A DNA stretch of 64,000 nucleotides from Pomacea canaliculata (taxonomy: Eukaryota > Mollusca > Gastropoda > Architaenioglossa > Ampullariidae): positions 11,002,007-11,066,006 of the forward strand of contig NC_037592.1 in assembly GCF_003073045.1 (NCBI RefSeq), read 5' to 3'. Made by a program: the position numbers and the translations under genes. The notes beneath the pieces are model-generated. The model ran no database searches. It worked only from the letters and a program-made list of their open reading frames with translations, and was not told where the DNA came from. Position 1 is the stretch's first letter, and each line of letters opens with the position of its first letter. This document shows positions 26,634 through 39,000 of this stretch, one piece after another.

Positions 26634-26846
26634 CCTGAAAAAAAACAACAACAGAAGTTTAGTATTTAAAAAAAAAACAGTACAGCTTATAGGTGCATAA
26701 AAGAAAATTACTGGTGAATGAAAACAGTTGTTGCGCATCTTGCATTGGTTTCTTAACCCAGTATAAATGTTTGAAATGTATGATGCAGCATCCTGCCCCT
26801 TAAATCCCTACATCGCCTCATCAGCATTTCACCTTCCTAGACTTAC

Positions 26847-27100
26847 CTCGCTGTCAGGAGTAACTGCACCAGTTAAACGTTATCCCCTGCATATGTTCTA
26901 TATACATCTATCAACAGCTAGGTCCCTTCATTCAACAACCACCGCCTACAGCTGTGAAAACCGTGCAAACGGTGGGTTTGTTGACGTGTTTGCCGTGCAG
27001 AGAGGTACAACGATGATACAATGGTTATGGCCATTGGGCAGTGAACGTTATGTGGGCGGTTGGTTGAATCATGTGGCATGTGGAAGGCGGACCCACAGCC
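26847..27100 (-). other. Candidate 5'UTR exon of the minus-strand elongase
   Basis: The first coding exon follows an acceptor at 26634/26635, so an upstream exon is required. The strongest upstream minus-strand donor is CGAG|GTAAGT with the exon edge at 26847. The far border is a guess; the transcription start cannot be read. Confidence 0.35.
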
Positions 27101-28036
27101 TTCTTGCTCAAAGATAATGTCTATCCCCAGAAGGATTTCGTTCCAGCCGCTATAGCCCTTTCTGATAAATCAAGTATCTATTCCCACTATTTCTACAGAA
27201 TTAAGAGCCCTCCCCATAAAATATTATAACTGGAGATGGGAAAAGTGGAGGTAGAAAAGTATATGTTTTAAATTCTTTGGCAGTTGATTTAACATATATG
27301 TAAGTGGCAGTTCTAACTGGCCTAACTGAGATAAATAGATACTGAATTGCTGATGGCAGCTGCACATTTTCAGGCGTTGATAGCATCCGCTCTTCACAAA
27401 GAACCGTGCACCACCCTCAACCGCGTGTTGTCTTCCTCAAACTGTCCCTCCTCATTGCTGCTATCGTTAGTCTTTAATAACAGGCTATGATAGATGTAGT
27501 CTGATACCAGCTCCCGCTCAGCCCCTGTGACAGTTTTGTTTGAAGGGTATTCTTGCTGCGGTTGTCTCTCTCTCTAGTTATTGAGCTTAAACTTTCGTTG
27601 AGCCAATATGTTTGGCCTCAGTTCGATTTGCACGTTGTATATAAGTTATAATGAGCGTTTATCGAAATCTTGCATCATCATGACAAACTCTCTGTGTTTG
27701 TGTAAATTTAAACTATTTCTAGGTTCCTAACGTCAAAGAAGAATGTCATAACGGTTATTGTATTGTGTCGTGGTTGTCTGTCTGTGATGACCTTATAACT
27801 ATAGTTAACTGCTTGAACTTTGAGCCCAAACAAGAAATACCCGTCAACACCGGTTTACTGTCGGCACAGCGCGTTTCAAACTGTGAACATCAGTTACTAT
27901 ATGGACAATATGACGTTTCGAGGGCGGTGAAGACATAAAGAAAAAAATATTTCCTCCTCTAACGATAGCGAGAGAGATATCAGGTCAAGCTTGGATTGGC
28001 AAACTATAGTTTAGCTGTCTATTGAAATTGTAAACC

Positions 28037-28075
<39 letters not shown>
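28037..28075. repeat. Mixed (CG)n(CA)n microsatellite
   Basis: Alternating purine-pyrimidine: a short GCGCGC stretch continues into about 14 CA units. Such tracts can adopt Z-DNA. Confidence 0.9.
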
Positions 28076-28330
28076 GACTTTTTTAAATATAAATCTTAAA
28101 AAAAAAATAAAATAAAGCAGATTGTGGCGACTTTTGTGTGTTGTGGATGAATATATGTTTGCTTGTGACGGCAGTTGATAATTATGTGAACAATTCACGG
28201 TTTATTTGTTCGATCCTCAGCAAGTTTAAATTTAGCACGAGTATTCTTTTCGTCTAAAAAAGGTCATGAGCTATGATTGCCATTAATTGTTTCATCTATA
28301 TTGCTGTGTGTTTTTAGTGTTTACTTTAAT

Positions 28331-28366
28331 CGCGCGCTCGCGCACACACACACACACACACACACA
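28331..28366. repeat. Second mixed (CG)n(CA)n microsatellite
   Basis: CGCGCGCTCGCG is followed by about 12 CA units, the same layout as the tract 295 bp upstream, but the flanks are unrelated. Confidence 0.9.
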
Positions 28367-29649
28367 GAGAATGAAATAAATTGTAAGCTTGTGTGAATGA
28401 AAGGAAAGTAATGAAATCACATTTGTATCAAAAAGAAACGGGAAATAAATAGAATGTCATTACTTGTACAGCATTTCAGGCAGGAAGGTATAAGTACAGT
28501 GGCACGTACGTATAGGTATCACTAAACGTGAAATGTTATTCTCCCCACCTCTCGCTCTCTATCTCTGTGCGTGAACTATATAATGAAAGACGTACTTACA
28601 TGGCCACCGTTTCAAACAAAATAAGTTTTTATTACCATGATAAATATAATAAACACAGCATTTTAAACCAGATTAATAAAAGATGATATCACTCAACGAC
28701 TCGATCTGTAGGAAAGGTCGAGGACTCCTTCTCTGATAAAACTATATATACTTCTGATATGAATCATATGATACAACTAAACTGCATGGGTATATAAAAG
28801 CCTGCTCGAAATCAGCGCAGTTTGGTTCTATAGTATCTGAATTTTTAAAAAACCGCGTACTATATCGTGTATATACCGTAAATTTCGGATTTTAAGCCGT
28901 GACTTTTTTCCGCAGCGATGCGACTTAATTGTTTTAGTATTTTTTCCCGATTCCAATTAATTTTTGGATGAACTCCATGTTAATTGTTCACCTTAATTAT
29001 TACAGTATACGTATTATATACCTGTTCACACTGTCAAATTAAAGCCGCATATAACAGAAGCATTATTATTTCATAGATTCATCACACAATTAACCTATCA
29101 TCATATAAAACGATCAGAGGAAATACCTACGATGCAGCTTTCAATAGTTAATTGAAGACGACGCGATCGTCCAGACCACTGAAAAAGTTAATTGTGTGTG
29201 TATATATATGCTGCAATTGTATGAATTGTATATATATTATTGTTCAAGCATATGTAAGTTATTTAATGTGTTGATGGAAAATAAATGTTAAAAAACATAT
29301 AATATGCGTGTCAACAGCTACTGAAACATGCATCAGTTTACCGAGGATTTAAAAAAAAAATAATATTACATAGCGTGCACATGTAAGCTCGCGATCGTCG
29401 ATATCGTACGGTACATATACACTGTATACTATAATATACACACACGAGTGTTGTGATACTGTCGTCATACGAACAGCTAGAAGGTTTTTTTTAACATGTT
29501 CAGTTAAAATTTACCAATAAAATTGTTACCTTAATCGTTCGAAATATGAAATGACGCCAAAGTCGAGTTGATTTACTGTCTCCAAGGTAACCAAGCGGTG
29601 CACATGCACATGTACCCGATGCGCTCCAGATCCCTAATAATATTTTTTT

Positions 29650-29700
29650 TTAGCCAATCAGCTCTCAGAACAACGAAAATGTTCCCCGCCTTTATAACTA
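29650..29700 (+). promoter_or_regulatory. Probable promoter of the ELOVL4-like gene
   Basis: A CCAAT box (AGCCAATCAG at about 29652-29661), a GC-box-like CCCCGCC near 29684 and a TATA-like TTTATAAC immediately after it appear in the order and spacing expected of a core promoter on the plus strand. The link to the elongase is by orientation and by the good splice donor about 300 bp downstream. Confidence 0.45.
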
Positions 29701-29719
29701 CCTAGGATAATTTATTTTA

Positions 29720-29997
29720 GAGCTCTTCTTAGATATTCAAGACTTTGTACGTGCTTAAGATTCTTTTAATATTTACTAAAAGTATTTTAAACGATGTTAT
29801 GTTGTATAAATATTATTTAAAAAGCTTGATATTTAAGTAGCATTCTGTAATGGTTGGTGTCAAATTTGTATGTATCCGGTGTAATGTGCTCCTGTGATAG
29901 TTTAAGTTTGTGTATGTTTGTTGTCTGAGGCAACGAAGAAACGCCAACTGTTGCATGCTTCACCCTGGATTAAGAGTGCACCAGAGGAGCACAGAGG
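29720..29997 (+). other. Candidate 5'UTR exon of the ELOVL4-like gene
   Basis: A strong donor CAGAGG|GTAAGG lies at 29997/29998, downstream of the CCAAT/GC/TATA-like cluster. The first coding exon starts at an acceptor (33088-33089), so an upstream exon is needed. The left border is approximate. Confidence 0.35.
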
Positions 29998-32900
29998 GTA
30001 AGGAGTTTATGTGCAATCAATTTAACTAATTTTTATAAAATTTCTGCTCTTGACTAAACCAGAAGCCGGTTTCCCGGACGCTGCCCATGGGTGGTGCTAC
30101 GTACAGCCACTATAATTGCCTCGCTCATCATACGACACATTGACTTTGCTATTCACCTTTTTAAAAAAAAAAACGTTTTGAAAGGTTATTAGATTGATTA
30201 TTCGTATAAACTCTTATAAATTAGAAGTGGTTTTAAGGGTTAGTCGCTAGCGAGTTGGGTCCAACTTGATCAGGCGAACCCACGCTTAAACTTCGCCCCA
30301 GTCCATGTAGAAGATAAGGGACAAAAATAGAATATGCTCGATCTTTCAAAACAGAACAAAGAAATAGATTGTCGTATTAAGCAAAATATAGCGTTTTAAC
30401 ATATATATGTAGTATAAACTTTTTGTGACATAGATGTTAAACGCTCCCTGGAAACTAATGTGTGCTTGCGCAAGTCAGCCACGCATGTCCGAGGCAAGCT
30501 TGTACAAGTACACACAGACGCTCAATATTTCGGTTGCTGGGTTGTCCACTAAACCTAGTTTTTGACATTAATATGTGTTCAACGTTATTAAGAATTATTT
30601 ATTAACTCATATGATGAGATGTATGATGCTTAATGGAAGAGGGACAAAGGTCAAGAAGAGAGCCTTGATACATCAATAAAATTCGGATGTGGGGCAACCC
30701 TGTCTTCCTCATCGGTTACGCGTTGGTTTTAGTAGATGTTGGGCGATATTTCAAACTCGCCGCAAAGGAAGTCACGAAAACACACAAAAGAACCCGAAAT
30801 GTGTTTTCAAATTTCTTTTTTGTTACACGATACCATGCATTTTTTTTGCACAAAAAATAAAATATTTTTTCCAGTTGTATTTTGTTCACTGTTTTGGTCC
30901 AATATGATTAAATTAGTATTAAATATAGTTAGTATTCACGAATGTTCTTAATTAACAGCATTTATATCTGTATTCAGAAACACACACATACAGATTAAAT
31001 ATTATATACACCAATTAAAGGAACCTAATACTTTCAACAGCAGGTACATGAAAATCAACATATTATTTATAAATCAGCCTGTAAAACACTGCATGTAAGA
31101 AGAAGACAGTCTACACCCTATTGCTGCTAATGTCATTAATCATGACAAGAAGTAGAGGTTAATAAAATAATAGTGGATTGATGGTCCTGTTTCAATTTTA
31201 TAAGTGTTGATGGAAGCACAGATTTCGGAGATCTAGGACTACTACTTTGTTACATTAACATGATCCACAGTCTACAAAAGATATTTACTAATTAAGATAG
31301 GAATAGACTCTTGTATTGTAACATGACATTTAAATGTATGATAAATCACAGGATAAGGCCACTATGTTTGGCTAACAGTACATTTGAAACTGCTGAGGTT
31401 GAAAATCAGAATTCAATACAAAAATAGTTTTAAATAAATGATCAGAGATTGTTTGAAAGGACTAACATGATAGTGCTTTTCAAATTCCTGGATTAATGGT
31501 ATCAAGATATGCTTACAACACAGAGGTCTTTACACAACACAGAGGCAGAAGACAATAATAGAGAAAAATCTGATGGTGACATCCATTTATTTACATTATA
31601 CTAATGGAACAAAGAAAAAGGTGGTTTCTGTTTTAATAACGCGTATGAGCCGACTTACACTGTTCACCTGTTGAACTATATTTTTGTAAAAAAACTTCTC
31701 ACTTCTTTCAACATCTGTTGACATGACTTTTCAATCACCGCTAATAACCTTTAGCAAAATATTGCACAGGGAGAATGCTGAGTACAGCTGCCAACACCAT
31801 GGCAGACACTTTGTGGATCATGCCTAGTTCATATTATTAGGATTTGTAGAGTTTTTTGGTGCATTTTATTTAATGGACTTTCAGTACTAAACCATATTGA
31901 TAAAATTTTAAGTTTTATATGTTTAGAAGATGCTGCTTCATTGGTAATTAATTTTCACAGTGATTATATCAGCATACATCATAATAAAATATATCTACCA
32001 AACAAGATTTATGATTGAAATTTAAATTAGTTTATGATACAATGGTTTCTTACTTAATTAAAATCAATACATGGGTAGTTGAGATTTACAGCTTTGTTTC
32101 TTTTTATTTTGTTTCATCAAGGACTTAAAAATTAAGATCTAAAAGGAGGTATTATATTTGAAAATGCAAACAAAGTTGTAGTGAATACTGTGTCTGCCCT
32201 GAAGGGTTAATAGGACTACTTTCTGCAGAAATGGCACCACATTGGGTGTTTGTCTGGACTTGCCACAGTCTATGCACTTTTGTGGTGGGGTGAGATGACT
32301 TGGTCAGAATGGCATTGGTTGGTAGGCACTAGACTGCCAAACAAAATACACCATTGGTTGACACCTGACTAAAAATATGGAACTACCACAGGCTGTTTGA
32401 ACCTACTCTTTCATCAATAAATTTGGGTGACAGAGCACTCATGGCAAAGCCCTATCTTTCATCTCAGCTCATGAAGCATGACCTGTTGCACATGGCCTTA
32501 TGCATGCCTGTACCCAGCATAAAAAGCAAGAGAAAAGTTTTTTTTTTCTGTCAGTGACAGTATATTTAGAGAACTATTATTCTCTTCACTAATTCAGGAA
32601 CCTTTAATAAAAAGTGATTCCTGATAATTTTTGAGTGTGAAATAATTACAATTTTGTTGTCTAGTAAAGGCAACAGCAGTGATATTAGCAGGTCTATTTT
32701 CATTCTGTGTAGTCTCTAGCCTTAAGTTTAACTTTAAATCCAGGTGGGGTTTGTTGGGGGTTTTTTGGTGCTACAAATCCTCAATCCTTTTAGAACATGG
32801 TAGATGGAGAAAAGCAGAATATGCGTAGTGGAGACTGCTTTACCATTGAACACTGCATAAAGATTGTACCCAACCAGAACTGCTGCTAGATTGTTAATCT

Positions 32901-33089
32901 TTCTTTTCATGAGAAACATAATATTTACTGTGCATCTAGTTAAGTGAAGTTCCTAACATTTTTGTTTCCTCCTTTGTCACAATGGACAAACGTGACACTT
33001 TTTTCCTCTCACGTTTTGAATAGGTTTGCCCCCACCAAGAGACTGCCTAACACTTTTTACTTTTTTTTTTTTTTTTTCGTTTTTCATAG
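29998..33089 (+). other. Probable 5'UTR intron of the ELOVL4-like gene
   Basis: Three kilobases of AT-rich sequence without recognisable exons. A T-rich pyrimidine tract of about 20 bases precedes the acceptor CATAG at 33089. Nothing else is supported here. Confidence 0.35.
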
Positions 33090-33099
33090 ATCATCCACC

Positions 33100-36000
33100 A
33101 TGGAGGTGATTAGAGACAAGATCAGCGAATTCCACGAGTTTTATGAATGGGCCCATTCAGTCTCCGGTAAGAAAATGTTGTTATGAGTGGGTGTGCTGGG
33201 ATATTTGATCAGGGCTTTTCCAGACAGAGCTACTTGTACTAGTAGGTTATATCTTGTGATGCTGCTGAAAATGATCGGAACATTAGAATTTTGCAGAGAC
33301 AACAGCAGAAAGTGATATCTCACATGCTGAATCTAGTGTGGTCATCAGAAATTAGTTCCCTGGAACAGGACTTGCAGAGAGTACACAAATATTGTTTGAA
33401 ACAGAAATTTGCATAATAAATATGTCCATTTTTTGACTCACATTTCAGTTGTCTATTTTCATTCAGTTTGTGCTGGGTACAACATTTTATTTCTACAGTG
33501 GACCTTTTTTTGTGGATCATTGTTCTTCCCTGTCAGGGAAACAAATATCTAAAAACTTTTATATTTCATGCTTAATTGTTGTGGGCAAGTGCAACTGCAG
33601 GGATTTTACCACCTGTTAGTTTATTTTGAACTTGGTAAATGGGATAGATGCTATCTGTTTGGCTTCTCAGCTGTTCTTAACTTGGATGATAAACTTATGG
33701 TCAGTTAATAAATGGAAATTTTATAATTTGTTTCTGTCACATTCCATAAAATTATATGTAAATTATTTTCAAAAATTGAGTAACTGCAAAACAACTCATT
33801 ATTTTCAAAAGAATATAGTCATTAAATAAATATAAATGACAGGTTAAATTAAAAAGTTAATTTTTAAGAGTGTTAGTATTTGGGTGTTTTTTGGAATGGA
33901 AAATGTTTGGCATAAGGTGATGAAAGTATATTTGTTTTAATCAGCTGACAAATGTAGGTTTACTCTTGCCTTGTCTAACCACAGATGATCGAGTAAAGGA
34001 CTGGTTATTTATGCAAGGGTACACTCCAACACTAGTGTTGTCTGGACTGTACCTGGTTGCAGTTTATATTGGTCCTAAGCTGATGAAAGATCGTGAGCCT
34101 TTCAAGTTCAAGTATACATTGTTCATCTACAATTTCATACTCATCATCATGAATTTTCATATATGTTCAGAGGTCAGTGGTGTTTATTTATCTTTTCTTT
34201 TGTTCAAACATCACACTGTGTATGGTGTAGACAGAATATAAAGGAAGTGTAAAAGTTTTGTTATCAAACTTATAATCACAATGACTGTTACAAAAGGAAC
34301 ATTGACATAATTCTTTCACAGATATCAGGAATCATTGTTATAAAAATGATTTTCAAAGCTAAGGATCAGTTTCTAACAGTTGAAGTTTAAGGAGTCGCAT
34401 TTTCCAGAATTTTATTTGTAAGAAAATCCATGTTCTTAATTATTCTGAGGCAGACTTCTATTGTGACAGTTTTTTGCAACTGATCTAAATTTTTTTTACA
34501 GTTGTTTATTAACTCCATAGCACTAGGTTATAGCTACTCATGTCAACCAGTCAGCTATACATATGATCCTCGTGAAATGAGGGTAAGGTCATATTTCTAA
34601 TATTTAAAAAAATAAGTATAATAAACGCAATATGCTGTGCTGATAATACAGTATATTTTTATGTCTTTTACCTTAGATTTTAAAATGTCAGGTGTTTATA
34701 TAATATATATAAGATAAACATATATCTTTCCTTTCTCTTCTGACTCAATAACATGTAAGATTTATGTATATGTAAGAAGAAGTGTTTTTCTTCTTTAAAC
34801 ACCACAGAACCTATTCATCATGCAAAAGCGGCGGAAGATTTTATGTGCATAGTTATGTTACTTTTAAATGATAGCAGCAATATGTTGTTGCAAATTATTT
34901 CAATATTTTCAACAGGTAGCAAAGGCACTTTGGTGGTTCTACTTCTCGAAGTTAGTAGAAATGCTAGATACCATCTTTTTCATCCTACGCAAGAAGGACA
35001 ACCAGGTGTCTTTTCTTCATGTCTACCATCATGCCACCATGTTCCCGATATGGTACATTGGGGTAAAATGGGTTGCTGGTGGACAATGTAAGTATATGTG
35101 GTTAAACCTATTAGCTTTGGGTTTATCATAATGAAAGCTAAATACACTGGATGCTTCTAATCAATTTGCTCAGATAGCAATGTTTGGACATTCACAGTTT
35201 TCATTTCTTTGTGTATTTAATTGTGTTCATTATGACACAATTTTTAAGCAAATTAAAGATAATGAAGTTTCTGTGTCTTCTGAAGCTAAAAATAAAAGTG
35301 CAATATGGATTTTTAAACAATAATGGCTTGATGTGTAAGAACATGAAGGAAATGATGCTGAGAGTTTAAATACCTGCAACGATCACCTACACATGGGTCT
35401 TGTGGTAATAGCTTTATACTAAGGATAAGAAACATGAGTTAAACTGTTACATCCTTTTCTTTTTTTTTGCAGCATTTTTTGGTGCCATGATCAATTCATT
35501 TATCCATGTCATCATGTACACATACTATGGTGTATCTGCACTGGGACCAGAGTACCAGAAATATTTATGGTGGAAGCGCTACTTGACCAAGCTGCAGCTG
35601 GTGGGTCTTCAGTCCATAATTATCAGTCTTTCCTTGTTTGAGATTTGCTGACTAGCATTTTTTTCTTACCTCTCATCTGTGATATAGTTCTGATAGATGC
35701 TACTTCTACGAAATGAGTGTTCATTATAATCATGCTAATCACTGACTTCATTTTGTAATAATTATAAATTTAATATTGAATTTTTTATTATTGATAGTTA
35801 TTGATATAATTAACAACAGTAAAATTAAAAATTAGACAGAATCTACATCAGAAAAAAGTCAGGCAAGCTATGGTTAGAAACAAAAGAGCATGTTAAGCAT
35901 ACAAATAATAGAGGGCGCAAGTTGTAGGAAATGGTTTCACGGGCCTAATACTGTCCAGAATACTAGGTCTACAAACAAAGAAATCCAGAATATATGAAGA

Positions 36001-39000
36001 GATATTACATAAAGTCCTCTTTCAACTTCTTACCAACAATGTGAGGTGTTACTTTGATCTGAGGAGATGCAGACGCAGTGAAGCTCAAAATTTTATCTTT
36101 CCATCTGCATTTATATAAATTGTTCAGCACTGATGTATTGATAAAGCAAAAGAGTGTGACTGTTCAGTCAACATGCAGACATTTACCAAGTAATAATCCT
36201 GTAGAACAGAACTCACTTACAAAAACTAATGTAGGGTAGGTGGAGAATGTTGAAACAGTTCTTTTAGTATATAAACATTTCTATTCTTAGCTAAATTATA
36301 TTGATTGGATTTAAAGCAGTGATGCCCAACCTTTTCTCGGCCTAGGGCCACACTGGACATGATATAAAATCTCGCAGGCCAGAACATGGCAGTTTTGCTA
36401 GAATCATGACATTAAAAATGAAATTGTTGTGTCTGGTTAAAATGAACAGACCAAACGTAGCCCTGTGGGACGTAGCTTGGGCACCCCTGATCTAAAGTTA
36501 CAATAATTTATGTTATGCTTTGCTTTAGCAATGGACTAATATAAACTGGACTGCTGATGGTAAGCTGTCAGATCTTGGCAAGTCTTTTGAATGCCAGCAT
36601 TCTGAACTACAGCATGTTGAGGATAGACCACACTGAACTTTTTAACATCACCAGTATACTTAGCATAAGTTAGTTGCTTAGTTTGTTCATTTTTGGCAAA
36701 AGCCCTTGAACTGCACTCCCCTCATCTTATTAAAAAACAAGGAAAACATAACAGACCATAAAAGTTGAGGTTTTGTTTTTCAATACCTTTGTCAACACAA
36801 AAGCTCACATCTGAAACTGGAAGATCGTTTTCTAAGCCTTCATTCTAGAAGTCAATGTGGAAAATTCATCTGCCAGCAGTCCATTCTATATAGTCCTTAA
36901 AAAAAGGAACTTTCAGATTGTCTCTTTTGGCTTAGCAGTGTGTCATTTGTTGAGCATGTGACTTATTTGCTTATTATTTCTTTTTGCATATGTACACTGT
37001 ATAAGTAATGAAAGTGTGACTGATATATTTTTACCAGATGAATTTAATTTTCTGGATTTAATAAGCAAACTTTTCTTAAATAACTTACAAAATAAACCAA
37101 AAACAAAATCATGGCTTTAGTGAGTGGCTGGACATTGTTTCTTGTGATTTATTAGCAGTATATTTCTTTACACTAGTTCATAATTATTTGCAGAAATATC
37201 CATTTCCTGGTTGTAAACGTTTTTCTTACATCTAGTGAAGGTGCTGCATGGAATGTTGTATTATGATTAGCCTGTTGCAAACATCCTCAGGCATATACAT
37301 TGTAATAAACATTTTCTCTTTCTCTCTTTTTAAGACAATAGTTAAAGGCAAGAGGCATGTGTGATTTGGGTTGCATTTTCCACCGTTTTGTCAATATTTT
37401 TGTTTATCAATGCATGCATATGAACTTTATGCTAATATTTGTGCTAAAGAGCTAATTTTAAGAAAAAAATCATTTAACTCAATTGTGGCATCATATAAGA
37501 AATAAATTTCAAGGTGTGTCCCTCTAAAGAATTTATTTGGCTTTAGAATGCAGTAGTTCCTTGCCTAGAGCAGTCGATAGTTCTGGAGTTTAAAATTTTC
37601 AAGGCATGTCTAACTGCTGGTCAGTAAGTGCTCAAGCCCAACAGAAATTGGTATTTCAGTGCATCAGGATTGAACTAAACTGAGCAGTTGAGGAGGAGAG
37701 TGAAATTTTTCGGGGGTGATGGTGGTGGTGATGAATAATTCCTTTCTGAACATATTTTCAGAGGTTGGGTATAGTTGGTTTTTTTTTTTAAAACAAAAGC
37801 ATGATGCTTTGAAATGCTACTTCCCAAAGGACGAATATTTGCTGATGCTCTTTGGTTATGTTTACAGGAATTTTTTTTTCACTCATAAAAGACCAGTTCT
37901 CCAAGGGAAAGAACTGCTGCATTAAAATGCACAATGATCTCTATAGTTACATTTCTTTAAATCTCATTCCTTTTGAAGGAGGAAAAAAATGGCGAGAAAG
38001 AAGAAATGTGTCCTTTTTCTAGTTTGCATCCAGCTGAGATTCAAATGCTTTAGAAGCTGTTATATATGGTTTGATGGTGAAAATGATGAATTTGAATAGG
38101 ACAATAGTAATTACATTTAATTTAAAAGTAATAATAAAAACTGATGCTGTTTAAAATAATAGGTTCAGAGTGAATTGCTTAGATCTGAAATACTGTCATA
38201 TGGTGGGTTATTTTTCTCCCTGACAAAGCAAAAAATATTTTTTGCATTGGATGTAACTAAAAAGGATATAAAGATAAAGGCAAGAACAGCAAATATGTTG
38301 TCACAACTGAGTTAATGCTGACTTTGCATGTAATTGATGTAGCATCTTATGCAACAGAGCAATAGTTTAAGATGAAAGTCTGAAGAATGCTTAGAATATA
38401 ATCTCCTATCTTTATCAGTTATTCTTCTCTGTAGATGGACTATTTCCCTTATTTTAATTTTCTATTCATTTTGGTTTAGTAGTATTGCGCTTGCATGATT
38501 TCATGCTTCTTTGGCTGCTTATTAACTGGCGTGTAAATAATAAATAATTGGCCTTTTAATTTTTTAATGTTTCAGGGATATCTGAACATTGTTGCACTAA
38601 ACTCTAAAGACTTCTTCCTAAACTTATTTTAACCATCATCATCATCGCTTTTTTTTTTTTTTTAAATATATATATACTAAATGAACATCTAACAAATTTC
38701 TTTAAAGCTTTGCAAAACCAAGGTTACAGAGTCTTTGTTTGATTTTAGGCTATATTTAGTATTATAAAATATTAATATCTGTCAGAATAGACAAACAGAG
38801 CAATAAATACGTGAGAGAAGTAACTGGTTGGGGCTTTTTTTCCTTAAATGAAGTTGCTGTTAAATGTATAAAGGATTCAAGTTTTAAAGCATGCTTAATC
38901 ATAAAACCTTGGAGCATGCTAAATCATTTGCTCTGTGCATAACCTTAAAAGGAAATGCATGTATTATCTTCTACTTCTGCTAGGCATGAAATGCTAACTG

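Larger units (their letters stand above)
27101..29640. other. Non-coding spacer between the divergent elongases
   Basis: No coding exon is seen. The stretch contains two mixed (CG)n(CA)n microsatellites and many AT-rich segments. It may hold promoter and enhancer sequence of the minus-strand elongase, but no specific site can be supported. Confidence 0.4.

Noticed and set aside
28868..29100. Sequence starting ACCGTAAATTTCGGATTTTAAGCCGTGAC
   Set aside because: It resembles the ends of some animal MITEs, but I could not find a matching inverted terminus or target duplication, so I do not call an element.
30689..30951. Short overlapping plus-strand frames in the elongase spacer
   Set aside because: They have no recognised domains and poly-Phe/Lys bias from T and A runs; they are unlikely to be genes.
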